DNA of 64,000 nucleotides from Micromonospora terminaliae. GTDB taxonomy: Bacteria > Actinomycetota > Actinomycetes > Mycobacteriales > Micromonosporaceae. Made by a program: the position numbers and the translations under genes. Location of the stretch: contig NZ_CP045309.1 of assembly GCF_009671205.1 (NCBI RefSeq), positions 2,046,001 to 2,110,000 on the forward strand, written 5' to 3'. Below, one piece after another: positions 24,368-32,587 of this stretch. Under the pieces are notes generated by a model that saw only the letters and a program-made list of their open reading frames with translations, made no database searches and was not told the origin of the DNA. Position 1 is the first letter of the stretch. The number at the start of each line of letters is the position of its first letter.

Positions 24368-25417
24368 CTACGAGCGGTTCAGCTGGACGCTGTTCGCGAC
24401 GGCGATTACCTGATCCCTGGTGAACGAGCGCGGTGCCATCAGCGTGAACCCGGATCCATCGGCGAGTGTGGCTGTCAGCCGCCAGAACTGCTCGGCCCGG
24501 ACGAGCCGGGCCGGACGCTTGTTCACCGTGACGGCATGCGCCGTCTGGAAGCCCTCGATGTCGGAATCCGGGCTCGTGTCCGGCTCCGGCGTCCACCGCA
24601 CGTGCAAGTCAAGGTCCGAGTTCGCCGGATCGCGGTAGGAGATGATCGAGCCGCCGTCCTTGAACCCGCCGAGTCCCCAACCGTCTGGGACCAGGCCGAC
24701 AGTGACCTTGAAGGCGAGGCGCTGGGGCTGGTCCACCACCTGACGGGCGAGTTGCAGAACCGACTCCACGCTGGCACGGCGGCCGTTGCCGACGATCGTC
24801 ACCCACTCGCCGGGTCGCCGCTCCCAGGTCAGCTGAACGGAGCCCACAGAACCCAAGCCGTCCCCGGGCATGGAGAGGATCCGGCCCGGCCGGCCGTCTA
24901 CGCTGATGTCGCGCTCCCCCCGGATTGGCTGGTCCCCGCGCGCTGTGCCGATCGTGAGCACCACGTCGCTGCCGTCCGGGGCCGGATAGACGGCGATGAT
25001 GGGGCCACCGGGATCAGCGGTGAACGATGGCTTGCCGAGGTTCGGCAGCGCGTACGGGAATTCCGGTGCGGTCGCGGCGACCAGCTTGATGCGGCCTGGC
25101 GCAGCCGAACGGGTGCCGCTGGGGCCGTCTGCCGTGACGGGCGGGTAGGGGGCGCGCTGCCACGCGTCCGGCATGACGGCGAGAGCCGTCGCTACCACCG
25201 CGACCAGCCCCACCGCGGGGAGGGCCAGACGTGTCAGGAGTTTCCGACGGCTGTCCGCGCCGAGCCGGCTGACCAGGGCGGACCGAGTGGCGTGCGGCAC
25301 GGCGGTCGAAGCGGCCGAGATCTCAGCGAGCACTCTGACACGGGCGGCGTGCAGCGCCTCGTCGGACAGGTCCGGCGCGTCCGGCCCGTACGCCTGCAAG
25401 AACGTGACCTCGTTCAT
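24368..25417 (-). CDS. CU044_5270-like membrane protein, probable anti-sigma partner
   Basis: 349 residues. The N-terminal 60 are cytoplasmic (DLSDEALHAARVRVLAEISA), followed by one membrane helix LALPAVGLVAVVATALAVM and a large extracytoplasmic beta-rich domain with LTWERRPGEWVTIVGNGRRA and VTVGLVPDGWGLGGFKDGGS. This is the layout of the CU044_5270 family, which is regularly encoded next to ECF sigma genes in actinomycetes. The start ATG at 25417 overlaps the sigma stop (ATGA), so the two are coupled. It probably holds the sigma factor at the membrane until a signal arrives (inference). Confidence 0.8.
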   Translation of the reverse strand: MNEVTFLQAYGPDAPDLSDEALHAARVRVLAEISAASTAVPHATRSALVSRLGADSRRKLLTRLALPAVGLVAVVATALAVMPDAWQRAPYPPVTADGPSGTRSAAPGRIKLVAATAPEFPYALPNLGKPSFTADPGGPIIAVYPAPDGSDVVLTIGTARGDQPIRGERDISVDGRPGRILSMPGDGLGSVGSVQLTWERRPGEWVTIVGNGRRASVESVLQLARQVVDQPQRLAFKVTVGLVPDGWGLGGFKDGGSIISYRDPANSDLDLHVRWTPEPDTSPDSDIEGFQTAHAVTVNKRPARLVRAEQFWRLTATLADGSGFTLMAPRSFTRDQVIAVANSVQLNRS

Positions 25418-25989
25418 CGGTCCTCCTTGAGCGAGCTCAGTGCGGTACGTGTGAGCCGACGGGCCCGGTTGATCCGCGAACGCACGGTTCCGATCGGGAT
25501 ATTGAGCGTGGCGGCGATCTCGACGTAGGAGAGCTGTGCCCAGGCCAGTAGCAGCAGCGCGTCCCGGTCCGCGGGCTTCAGGCCCGCCAGCGCCGCGGCG
25601 AGCGCGGATCGCAGTGCCTGGGCGTCCAGTCGGTCATCGGACGGGTCGTCCGCGTGCGAACCGGCCTCGAGGAGCCCGGCCCGGGCCAGCGCCCGATACC
25701 GGCGTTCCTCCTGGCGTACGTGCCGGTGCAGGACGTTGGTGGCGATGCCGAACAGCCACGGCCGCACATCGAGCTGCATCGGTCGGTACGAGGCTCGCCG
25801 CCGAAACGCGATCAGGAACGTCTCGGCCAGCAGGTCCTCGCCCGGCGCTCCGATCCTGCGGGCCAGGTAGCGATGCACGGCGGCGGCGTGCCGGTCGAAG
25901 ATCGGCGCGAACCGTTCCGGATCTCGTATCGACTCGCGGATCAGCACGTCGTCGGCGACTTGCATCGGCTGCGACCGTAGTTCGTTCAC
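25414..25989 (-). CDS. ECF RNA polymerase sigma factor
   Basis: 191 residues. Region 2 reads FAPIFDRHAAAVHRYLARRI, LLAETFLIAFRRRASYRP and VRPWLFGIATNVLHRHVRQE; region 4 reads LKPADRDALLLLAWAQLSYV and EIAATLNIPIGTVRSRINRA. The start may be ATG 25989 or ATG 25965 (MQVADDVL). It recruits RNA polymerase to an unknown regulon. The downstream partner gene, overlapped by four bases, encodes a single-pass membrane protein that probably restrains it. Confidence 0.92.
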   Translation of the reverse strand: MNELRSQPMQVADDVLIRESIRDPERFAPIFDRHAAAVHRYLARRIGAPGEDLLAETFLIAFRRRASYRPMQLDVRPWLFGIATNVLHRHVRQEERRYRALARAGLLEAGSHADDPSDDRLDAQALRSALAAALAGLKPADRDALLLLAWAQLSYVEIAATLNIPIGTVRSRINRARRLTRTALSSLKEDR

Positions 25990-26091
25990 GCCTGTTTATG
26001 CCCGATCCACGCAAGCAGGTTCACGGACGAGGACCGCGCCGCATAAGCCAGTCGCGGCAGCGGACACACGCCGCCGTGGATGGGCAGCGCC

Positions 26092-26574
26092 CTACCCTGC
26101 CCGGGAGCGCGAGTCGGGGCTGTTAACCGATGGTCGTCGCAGCCGGCTCGTAGTTGCCCAGGCGAGATAGCCAACCGTCGTGACGGTGAGAGTCGTAAAC
26201 AGGACTTGTAGGGACCACGGGATAATCCATGCAAACGTCAGGACAGTGAGGGCAGTGTGACGACGTGAGGTTTCGGGGACGGTGACTTCTCATTCGTAGT
26301 TCTCGTCCGGATCCGTGGTGAGTGCTTGCCACTGCGTGCTGACGGGCACGCCGTGGACCCGTCCTGAAGCAGTCAGACCCACCCGGGTCCAGCGCCCCGC
26401 GCACCGGCTGTGCTGCCTCTCCAACTGGTCGTAGGTGACGTAGCAGTGGTCCACTGCAACCCGAGCAGGCGCCGGTATGACGCCCGCTCCGTAGGCCATC
26501 GCGGCTACGGCTGCGACGAGGCCAATCCATGCGGCCGCTCGCCTCACGGTCGTGGGGACGAGAGTGACTGGCAT
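26092..26574 (-). pseudogene. Two-helix membrane protein gene split by an in-frame TGA
   Basis: ATG 26574 starts a protein with a helix AAWIGLVAAVAAMAYGAGVI and an extracytoplasmic part with two Cys (DHCYVTYDQLERQHSRCAGR), ending DENYE at the TGA at 26290-26292. The same frame continues without a start codon as EVTVPETSRRHTALTVLTFA and WIIPWSLQVLFTTLTVTTVG, a clear second helix, to a TAG at 26092. One substitution (TGG to TGA) would explain it. GAGAGAGGG precedes the start. The first part alone could still be made as a 94-residue single-helix protein. Confidence 0.6.
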
Positions 26575-26944
26575 GATGCCCTCTCTCAGTTCTGGCAGGG
26601 ATCCCTTTGGGAAGGTACGCCTCCCAATGGCCCATCCATAGGTTTCAAGCCTTGCTCCTCGCGGGAACCACGGGGACCTACGCGACCGAATGAAGCCGAA
26701 CCGGATCGGCCGGGTAGGGCGCTGGCAGCCACGGCGAGCCGGATGTCGGCGGACTGCCGTGAAGCGGTCATGGCAATCTACGGATCAGACGGTCGTAAGG
26801 TTGCCCGGTTCCAGTCCTCATCCAGTCCTCAAGAGGTCGAGCTCCGGCCGCTGACGCTGAGAGATGCCGAGAGGGGTTTCCGCAGGCCAGGCGGGGTTGG
26901 GGCAGGTGGACCCTGGTGGGCAACTTGATCTCGTAATGCGTAGG
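26575..26944. other. Intergenic without supported gene
   Basis: A 55-residue frame at 26762-26928 (MAIYGSDGRKVARFQ...) exists on the plus strand but lacks a ribosome site and any family resemblance. No terminator or repeat was identified. Confidence 0.4.
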
Positions 26945-27241
26945 TCACACCAGCCTCAAGTCGAGCGCAGCCTTCGGCCGTAAGAACCTCGCCCTGAACG
27001 TTGAGGATCGCTCGCCTACTGCCGCCTCCAACGTGATCGTTTCGTCGTTGTCAAGGTCCACGTGGATCGGCAAGCTGCTTCGCCAGTCCAGATGGACCCG
27101 CACCACATACGGGCCTGGTGCCACGCCGAAGCTCTGGCTAGCGCCACGCTCCAGGCGTCCGATGATCTGCCCGTCGATCTCGACCTTCATAGGTCGGACC
27201 AGAACAAGGTTCAAGGCTTGCCGAACCGTGATAACGGGCAC
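26945..27241 (-). CDS. Small beta protein with PEGA-like pattern
   Basis: 98 residues starting MPVITVRQALNLVLVRPMKV. The pattern VEIDGQIIGRLERGASQSFG, VAPGPYVVRVHLDWRSS and DETITLEA is typical of small PEGA-like or carbohydrate-binding-like domains in which 'G.YVVRV..D.' strands pack into a sandwich. There is no signal peptide or membrane helix. A cytoplasmic binding role is plausible; nothing more can be said. Neighbours are pseudogenes and an integration scar. Confidence 0.6.
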   Translation of the reverse strand: MPVITVRQALNLVLVRPMKVEIDGQIIGRLERGASQSFGVAPGPYVVRVHLDWRSSLPIHVDLDNDETITLEAAVGERSSTFRARFLRPKAALDLRLV

Positions 27242-27534
27242 GAGTTGTCTTTGTACCTTTCCCGCTCAAGCCTGTACAGCCATCCGTACAGCCAAGACTG
27301 GCGGCCGTCGCCAACACGAGCCGACGGCCGCGGACGGCCTGAGCAGAGGCGCCGTACCGTGACCAGGCCCACGATCGGCCGCACCGGCCTACCCGTCGAA
27401 GTGGACGTCGCTGACGTGGCTCCTGAGGAGCGGCAAGATCCGGAACATGCGCGGAATGATCAAGCACGGCCGTGGCGAAAGTTCGGGCGTATGCCCTGGT
27501 AGGAGGAAGGCCGGCGCCGCAAGGGCTAAACCGT

Positions 27535-27579
27535 CTCCTAAACCGTGTGTCGCAGGTTCGAATCCTGCCGGTGGCTCCA
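27535..27579 (+). other. tRNA-Arg(CCT) 3'-end fragment, probable integration site
   Basis: CTCCTAAACCGTGTGTCG, then CAGGTTCGAATCCTG and CCGGTGGCTCCA form the anticodon loop (anticodon CCT), 3' anticodon arm, variable loop, a perfect T arm (GCAGG-TTCGAAT-CCTGC) and a 3' end. The 5' half, including the D arm and the pairing 5' side of the anticodon stem, is absent: the bases before it read ACCGT where ACGGT would be needed. Such 3' fragments are left by tyrosine-integrase elements that insert in tRNA genes. Confidence 0.8.
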
Positions 27580-27734
27580 GGTCACACCCTTGATCAACGG
27601 TCACTGTTCGGCCTTCCGCGGCTTACGTGCCCGCTGCGTGCCCGATCGCCTCGCTGTCCTGATGTAGCCGGAGCGCGAATGTCGGTGGAAACGGCGGTGG
27701 GGCCGGATGACGGGTGCCATGCCAGCCGTGCACG

Positions 27735-28046
27735 ATGCTGTCTGTGCGTACCGAGCGTCTGAGCTTCTTCGTTGAGTCTGTCCAGGCAGTGCCGGGAGGT
27801 TGGCAGCTGGAGGGTGAGCCGGGGTATCACCCGCGGCATTGGGCTCGCCCGGGTGACCGCTTCGACCGTGCCTGCTGCGAGCATGGCCGCGAGGAGCGGA
27901 ACCTGGACCTGGTCGTTGTTGAGCTCACCGGGTCATCCGCCGTCGTCACCGGCGCCGGTGGCGACCAACTCAGGCCCGGCGACATTGTCTCCGGCGAGCG
28001 GCTCATCGAGGACGACATCCTGGCCGGCGAAGGCTCCAGCGGCTAG
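27735..28046 (+). CDS. Small hypothetical protein
   Basis: 103 residues from ATG 27735 (GTG 27744 is possible). The sequence RTERLSFFVESVQAVPGGWQ, GEPGYHPRHWARPGDRFDRA and DLVVVELTGSSAVVTGAGGD, then LRPGDIVSGER, reads as a compact beta-barrel like domain II of translation-factor-type proteins. Function unknown. It lies 155 bp after the tRNA fragment and 50 bp before the SMI1/KNR4-like gene, in the same direction. Confidence 0.6.
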   Translation: MLSVRTERLSFFVESVQAVPGGWQLEGEPGYHPRHWARPGDRFDRACCEHGREERNLDLVVVELTGSSAVVTGAGGDQLRPGDIVSGERLIEDDILAGEGSSG

Positions 28047-28096
28047 TCGACGGCACTGAACGCCTGTCCCGGCTACTGGGTCTGCCAGCACGCGCC

Positions 28097-28627
28097 ATGT
28101 CAGACGCGACCGGATGCGGCTGGTCGCCAGTCGAGACACAGCTGGGTGTTGCGCTGCCCGACGATTACAAGGCGTTCGTCGACGTGCATGGGCCCGGCTC
28201 CGTCGATGATCACCTCATCGTCTGCGCCCCCAACGCGGTCCACGACTGGGCAGACCTGGTGCAACACAACACCTGGGCGCACGAGTGCGTCCGCCTGGAC
28301 TTCGCGGGGCCCGACAACTGGTCCGAAGGCTGGCCGCTAGGCGACGCATCGCGTTGGACGCCGAACCGCGAGGATGTCCCGTCCTGGTTCGAGCCTGGCG
28401 ACAACCTGATCTCGTGGGGGTACACCCGGAACGGCGACTTCCTCTTCTGGCACGTCAGGCCCGGCACGGCCCCTGACGAATGGCCTGTTGTGCTGAAGGA
28501 AAGAGGGCCGTATTGGGAGCACTACCACGTCGGATTCTCCGCAGCACTGGTCGGCCTACTTACCGGCGAGAGCCAATCCGTGTATCTGAGCCGATGGCTA
28601 GGCGGACCGCACACCTACGGCCTCTGA
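28097..28627 (+). CDS. SMI1/KNR4-family protein (immunity-type)
   Basis: 176 residues. After a short start, VETQLGVALPDDYKAFVDVH and GPGSVDDHLIVCAPN match the SMI1/KNR4 opening, including the 'LP.DYk.f....G' pattern. NLISWGYTRNGDFLFWHVRP is the typical middle strand pair. Bacterial members are often immunity proteins of contact-dependent or secreted toxins, but many are orphans with unknown roles. No toxin gene is adjacent here. The protein is cytoplasmic. Confidence 0.8.
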   Translation: MSDATGCGWSPVETQLGVALPDDYKAFVDVHGPGSVDDHLIVCAPNAVHDWADLVQHNTWAHECVRLDFAGPDNWSEGWPLGDASRWTPNREDVPSWFEPGDNLISWGYTRNGDFLFWHVRPGTAPDEWPVVLKERGPYWEHYHVGFSAALVGLLTGESQSVYLSRWLGGPHTYGL

Positions 28628-28751
28628 CAAGCTGACCACGGCCTACAGCTCCCCACGGTCAGGGGCACGACCTGCCGCAATCAGCGCGCTGAGGTGTCGC
28701 AGATCAGTTGGCGGACGAGTGTCGCGTCAGTCGACGGAGGACAAGGGGACT

Positions 28752-28872
28752 GCGGCTGACGTCGCCGAATTGCGCTCTATCAGATCAAGGTGGCCCGCAA
28801 GCGGGCCGCGCCGGCCCGGCCCCGGCCTGCTGGCGACCTCCGGCCGGCATCGGCCGGGCCGGCCGGCCACAC
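28752..28872. repeat. GC-rich palindromic intergenic repeat, copy 2
   Basis: GATCAAGGTGGCCCGCAAG, CGGGCCGCG, GGCCTGCTGGCG and GGCATCGGCCGGG follow the same order as 23945-24060. Hairpins GGCCCGC/GCGGGCC and GGCCGGC/GCCGGCC can form. Both copies lie near tRNA-derived or repeat scars, and their matching upstream stretch (GTTGCCGAGTTG / GTCGCCGAATTG) suggests a common ancestor longer than the hairpins. Confidence 0.65.
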
Positions 28873-29093
28873 TGCGGGGCGTGATGAACGAGGGGCTGGG
28901 GCGGGACGATCGCCATCGGGGTCGCTCTCCATCGAGGTGGGGGCGATCGCTGCCGCGCAGCAGAGCTGCTTGCCTCCGAGTCTTGTGGGCGCTGTCGACC
29001 GGAAGCGAGCGGAAACGGCTACCGGCCGAGGATGTGCAGAGACACGGCTTGACCTGCAAAGACTGCAACCCGCGCGCCTCCGACCAGGCGCAA

Positions 29094-29130
29094 CCTAAAC
29101 CGTGTGTCTCAGACTCGACCCCCATCCGGG
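29094..29130 (+). other. Diverged tRNA-Arg-like scar
   Basis: CCTAAACCGTGTGTC at 29094-29108 is identical to 27537-27551 of the tRNA-Arg fragment, then the sequence diverges (TCAGACTCGACCC...). No T arm can be formed well. This looks like a second, older integration scar 1.56 kb from the first, in the same orientation. Confidence 0.55.
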
Positions 29131-29274
29131 GTGCCAAGTCGCATCCATAATCGTGAGCATCGTTGGGCGGCGCTGCTGCCGCCCTGTGACCCATGCCACA
29201 TGAAGTTCCTGTCAGCAATCGGGGTGCTGTTCCGCTCAGTCACCGAGAGCAAGCGAACCGACAGGAGCATCACA

Positions 29275-30483
29275 ATGAAGCACCGCATCGTCGTCCTCGG
29301 CGCCGGCTATGCCGGGGCCTTCGTCGCCGGGAACCTGGCCCGCCGGCTGTCCCCGGCGGACACCCAGGTCACCGTGGTCAACGCTGAGCCGGACTTCGTC
29401 CAGCGGCTGCGGCTGCACCAGCTCGCGGCCGGCCAGAAGATCGAGGCTCCGAAGCTCGCCGCCGTCTTCGCGGGCACGGGGATTCGGTTGCGCCTGGCTC
29501 GTGTCACCGCCGTCGACCCCGAGCGCCAGGTCGTTGCTGTGGCCGACGCCGATGGCGGCGGCGGACTCGGCTACGACACGCTTGTCTACGCCCTCGGCAG
29601 CCGCGGCGACGACTGCGGCGTCCCCGGCGTGGTCGAGCATGCCTTCGACATCGCCGCCCGGCCCTCGGCGCTGCGTCTGCGCGAGCGCCTGGACAGCCTG
29701 GACAGGCGGCGGGAAGGCGGGCGGGTGCTGGTCGTCGGCGATGGGTTGACCGGCATCGAGAGCGCCACCGAGATCGCTGAATCCCGGCCTGGCCTGTCGG
29801 TGACGCTCGTGGCCCGCGGCGAGCTGGGAGCCCGGCTCTCTGCCGGAGCCCGCAGCCACCTGCGCCGGGCATGCGACCGGCTGGGCATCACCGTCCTGGA
29901 GCACACCAGCGTCGAAGCCGTCGAAGCGACGCGGGTGCTGTGCGCCGACGGCACGGCCGTGGCCTCCGACGCCACCGTGTGGACGGCCGGGTTCGCGGTC
30001 AACCCCATCGCCGCCGCCGGCGGGCTGGAGGTCACCGAACGCGGCCAGATCGTCGTCGATCGCACCATGCGGTCGGTCTCGCACCCGAACGTCTACGCCG
30101 CCGGCGACAGCGCCTACGCCATCGGCGACAACGGCCGGCCGCTGCCGATGTCCTGCGCTTCGGCCGGCCACACCAGCAAGCAAGTCATCGAGGCGATCAT
30201 CGGACGCCTGACCGGTCGCAAGATCGCGAACATCAAGATGACCTACACGGCCAACCACATCAGCCTCGGGCGGCAGGACGGGATCCTGCAGGCGGTCGAC
30301 GACGAAGCGCAAGCAAAGCCGAAGTACGTGGGCGGCCGGAAGGCCGCGCGGATCAAGTCGGGCATCCTCAAGATGTCGCTGTGGGCCACGTCGCACCCGA
30401 CCTTCGGTCTGCCCAAGCGCAAGCGCCGCCTGGACACCGTGCCAGATGCGTCCGCCACGAAGGCACTCGGCGCAGCCGCCTAG
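29275..30483 (+). CDS. FAD-dependent pyridine-nucleotide oxidoreductase (NDH-2-like)
   Basis: 402 residues from ATG 29275, after GACAGGAGC. RIVVLGAGYAGAFVAGNLAR holds the FAD-binding GxGxxG; GRVLVVGDGLTGIESATEIA holds the second dinucleotide fold (NAD(P)H); NVYAAGDSAYAI is the C-terminal FAD motif (T/AxxD). The family oxidises NAD(P)H and passes electrons to quinones or small acceptors. The membrane-anchoring C-terminal helix of respiratory NDH-2 is not seen; instead the tail is basic. An ECF41-like sigma gene starts 10 bp after its stop, an arrangement known for ECF41 targets. Confidence 0.88.
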   Translation: MKHRIVVLGAGYAGAFVAGNLARRLSPADTQVTVVNAEPDFVQRLRLHQLAAGQKIEAPKLAAVFAGTGIRLRLARVTAVDPERQVVAVADADGGGGLGYDTLVYALGSRGDDCGVPGVVEHAFDIAARPSALRLRERLDSLDRRREGGRVLVVGDGLTGIESATEIAESRPGLSVTLVARGELGARLSAGARSHLRRACDRLGITVLEHTSVEAVEATRVLCADGTAVASDATVWTAGFAVNPIAAAGGLEVTERGQIVVDRTMRSVSHPNVYAAGDSAYAIGDNGRPLPMSCASAGHTSKQVIEAIIGRLTGRKIANIKMTYTANHISLGRQDGILQAVDDEAQAKPKYVGGRKAARIKSGILKMSLWATSHPTFGLPKRKRRLDTVPDASATKALGAAA

Positions 30484-30493
30484 GGTGGCCCGC

Positions 30494-31450
30494 GTGGACA
30501 GCACCGCCACCGATCGCTTCGACACCAGTCGGTTCGAGGCCAGTCGGAACCGGCTGGCCTCGCTGGCGTACCGGCTGCTGGGCTCCGCCACCGACGCCGA
30601 AGACGTCGTGCAGGACACGTTCCTGCACTGGCAGGCCGTCGACCGGCAGCAGATCAAGGTGCCGGAAGCGTGGCTGACCAAGGTCGTCACCAACTTGTGC
30701 CTCGACCGGCTCCGCTCGGCACAAGCCCGCCGCGAACGCACCGTCGGCGCCTGGCTGCCCGAACCACTCCTCGACGGCGACCCGATGCTCGGCCCGGCCG
30801 ACACGTTCGAGCAGCGCGAATCGGTCTCCCTGGCAGTGCTGACGCTCATGGAGCGCCTGTCACCCCTCGAGCGGGCCGTCTATGTCCTGCGCGAAGCGTT
30901 CTCCTACAGCCACGCCGAGATCGCCGAGATCCTCGACATCACCGAGTCGTCAAGCCAGCAGCACCTCCACCGAGCCCGGCGCCGCATCAACGCCGCACGG
31001 CGCCGCGGCGGCGAAGTCGACCCGGCATCCGCCCGCAGGATCGTCGAGGAATTCCTCGCCGCTGCCTCCTCGGGCCGCACCGAACGGCTGGTGGCGCTGC
31101 TCACCGACGACGCGACCGCCGTCTCCGACGGCGCAGCCGGCTTGGCCGAGACGCTGCTGCGATACGACACTCCGCATCGCATCGCCGCCGTCGTACGGGC
31201 CGGCTTCAAACCCACACCCGCGAAACGGCGACTCGTCGGCGGCACCCCCGCCATCCACTACGCGCTCGTCAACGGCGCCCCCGCCATCCTCTTCATGCTC
31301 GGCGACCAGGTCGCCGGCGCCGTGACGTTCGACATCACCAACAGCAAGATCGCAACCGTGCGCGGCATCGCCGCCCCCACCCGCCTCGCCCGCCTCGCCG
31401 AAACCTGGCGGCAGCACGAACCGGAGCCGCCGCTCATCACCCACTGGTGA
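30494..31450 (+). CDS. ECF41/SigJ-like sigma factor with SnoaL-like C-terminal domain
   Basis: 318 residues from GTG 30494. Region 2 reads NRLASLAYRLLGSATDAEDV, VQDTFLHWQAVD and EAWLTKVVTNLCLDRLRSA; then WLPEPLL and region 4 with LSPLERAVYVLREAFSYSHA and EIAEILDITESSSQQHLHRA. A C-terminal 110-residue domain (RIVEEFLAAASSGRTERLVA to RLAETWRQ) is SnoaL-like and regulates activity in ECF41. The conserved DGGG motif after 'LLTDDA' is altered to DGAAG here. ECF41 genes usually sit beside their target oxidoreductase, as seen here. Confidence 0.85.
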   Translation: MDSTATDRFDTSRFEASRNRLASLAYRLLGSATDAEDVVQDTFLHWQAVDRQQIKVPEAWLTKVVTNLCLDRLRSAQARRERTVGAWLPEPLLDGDPMLGPADTFEQRESVSLAVLTLMERLSPLERAVYVLREAFSYSHAEIAEILDITESSSQQHLHRARRRINAARRRGGEVDPASARRIVEEFLAAASSGRTERLVALLTDDATAVSDGAAGLAETLLRYDTPHRIAAVVRAGFKPTPAKRRLVGGTPAIHYALVNGAPAILFMLGDQVAGAVTFDITNSKIATVRGIAAPTRLARLAETWRQHEPEPPLITHW

Positions 31451-31620
31451 CCCGATGCCGACCGCGGCCAGGCGAAGCAACCGCGAGCGATGAACCACCC
31501 AGGCTTCGGACACCACCAGCCACATGCGGACAACGTGCAGCGGCTCGCTGCCGTCCCGCGCTGAGAGCCCCCAACCCCGCTCACCCTGCGACGAACACCG
31601 TCGGATCAGGAGGAAACAAG

Positions 31621-31917
31621 ATGGCCGCTCAGGCCCACCCCGCAATCGATTCATCGCCGTCGCCCTGGTCAGCGGTGGCCAGGGCCGTCGCCCTGCTCAC
31701 GGTGGCCGTCAGCGTGCTCCTGACCGCCTTCGCCTGGCCCTCGGCACGCTCATCGGTGCACGACGTGCCCATCGCTGTCGCCGGGCCGGCACCCGCGGTC
31801 AGACAGATCAGCGCCACCCTCGACGAGCGCCTTCCCGACGCCTTCGAAATCACCGAAGTCGCCGACACCGCCGCCGTCGCCGTCTACCGACAAGAGCATC
31901 GCAGCCGCACGGGATGA
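31621..31917 (+). pseudogene. Truncated YhgE/Pip-type membrane protein gene
   Basis: AGGAGGAAACAAG precedes ATG 31621. One helix ARAVALLTVAVSVLLTAFAW, then DVPIAVAGPAPAVRQISATL and DAFEITEVADTAAV match the start of the actinobacterial ABC-2/YhgE-like permease family, which is normally more than 350 residues with five further helices. After residue 82 the sequence becomes VYRQEHRSRTG and stops; no remainder is found downstream. It is either a broken gene or a single-helix leftover. Confidence 0.6.
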
Positions 31918-32007
31918 AAGTGCCAGGCTCCGCCCGCAAGACGGGGGCCGACGACGCCGGCACCGGCCCCTGAGCCGTGGACACGAGCTGCGACGTTACT
32001 TCGTCCC

Positions 32008-32271
32008 CTAAACGCGTGTTGGCCTCCGGCGGTGTTTCCACGCGTAGATGAAGGCAGCCAGACCAAGGATTGCCAGCGCGGCGGCGATCCACACCGCGTT
32101 CTCAAAGCTCTGCTCGAACGCGAGGGCCTCCGCGTTCTCCTGCTGGATGGCCTCAGGCGTCGGGTCCTGGTCGGGCAGGGTGATCCCGTTCCAGAACGTG
32201 ATGCAGGGAATCAGACACGAGGTCACCATCAGGAGGACCCCGACGACCGTCAGCAGGCGCGCACGCGACAC
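32008..32271 (-). CDS. Small two-helix membrane protein
   Basis: 87 residues. Helix 1 LLTVVGVLLMVTSCLIPCIT is followed by an acidic extracytoplasmic segment (DQDPTPEAIQQENAEALAFE) and helix 2 AVWIAAALAILGLAAFIYAW, with a basic end (KHRRRPTRV). The protein has no known domain. It lies between the truncated permease and the convergent hypothetical gene. Confidence 0.6.
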   Translation of the reverse strand: MSRARLLTVVGVLLMVTSCLIPCITFWNGITLPDQDPTPEAIQQENAEALAFEQSFENAVWIAAALAILGLAAFIYAWKHRRRPTRV

Positions 32272-32587
32272 CGCGACAGGGTCCCACAGCCTTGAGGATC
32301 AAGTTGTTCCAGCGGCTCTTGAAGACCAGATCCGTTGATCCCTTCATTCAATTCGTGTCCCAGCCTCCATGACCTCGCATGCAACGTCATTCGACCTCTC
32401 CACCGCCGATCCACACCGGAGCAGTGAACGCGGCCGGTTCGTGCCCGATGCAACGGTCAACACGGGGTCATGGCGGCCCGGGCCGATGGCCTGAAGGTGC
32501 CGTGTGCCACTCCCACCTTCCCTGGCTATCCACGGTGTAGATCAATCCGACTCCACGCCCAGCGCACGGAGTTGCAATGATGACACC
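32272..32587. other. Intergenic with short repeat trace
   Basis: GTGCCCGATGCAACGGTCAACA at 32436-32457 is a short trace of the long repeat at 23701 and 52604. Nothing else is recognised. Confidence 0.4.

Noticed and set aside
24332-25528. 398-codon plus-strand frame
   Set aside because: Mirror of the CU044_5270-like gene and its sigma; no protein motifs.
27360-27502. 47-codon frame before the tRNA-Arg fragment (possible excisionase)
   Set aside because: No HTH pattern and no ribosome site; too short to support.
27389-27604. Minus-strand frame with PPAGFEPATHGLG
   Set aside because: This is the typical antisense translation of a tRNA T arm, not a gene.
28727-29218. 163-codon minus-strand frame over the palindromic repeat
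   Set aside because: Composed of repeat and tRNA-scar sequence; low complexity.
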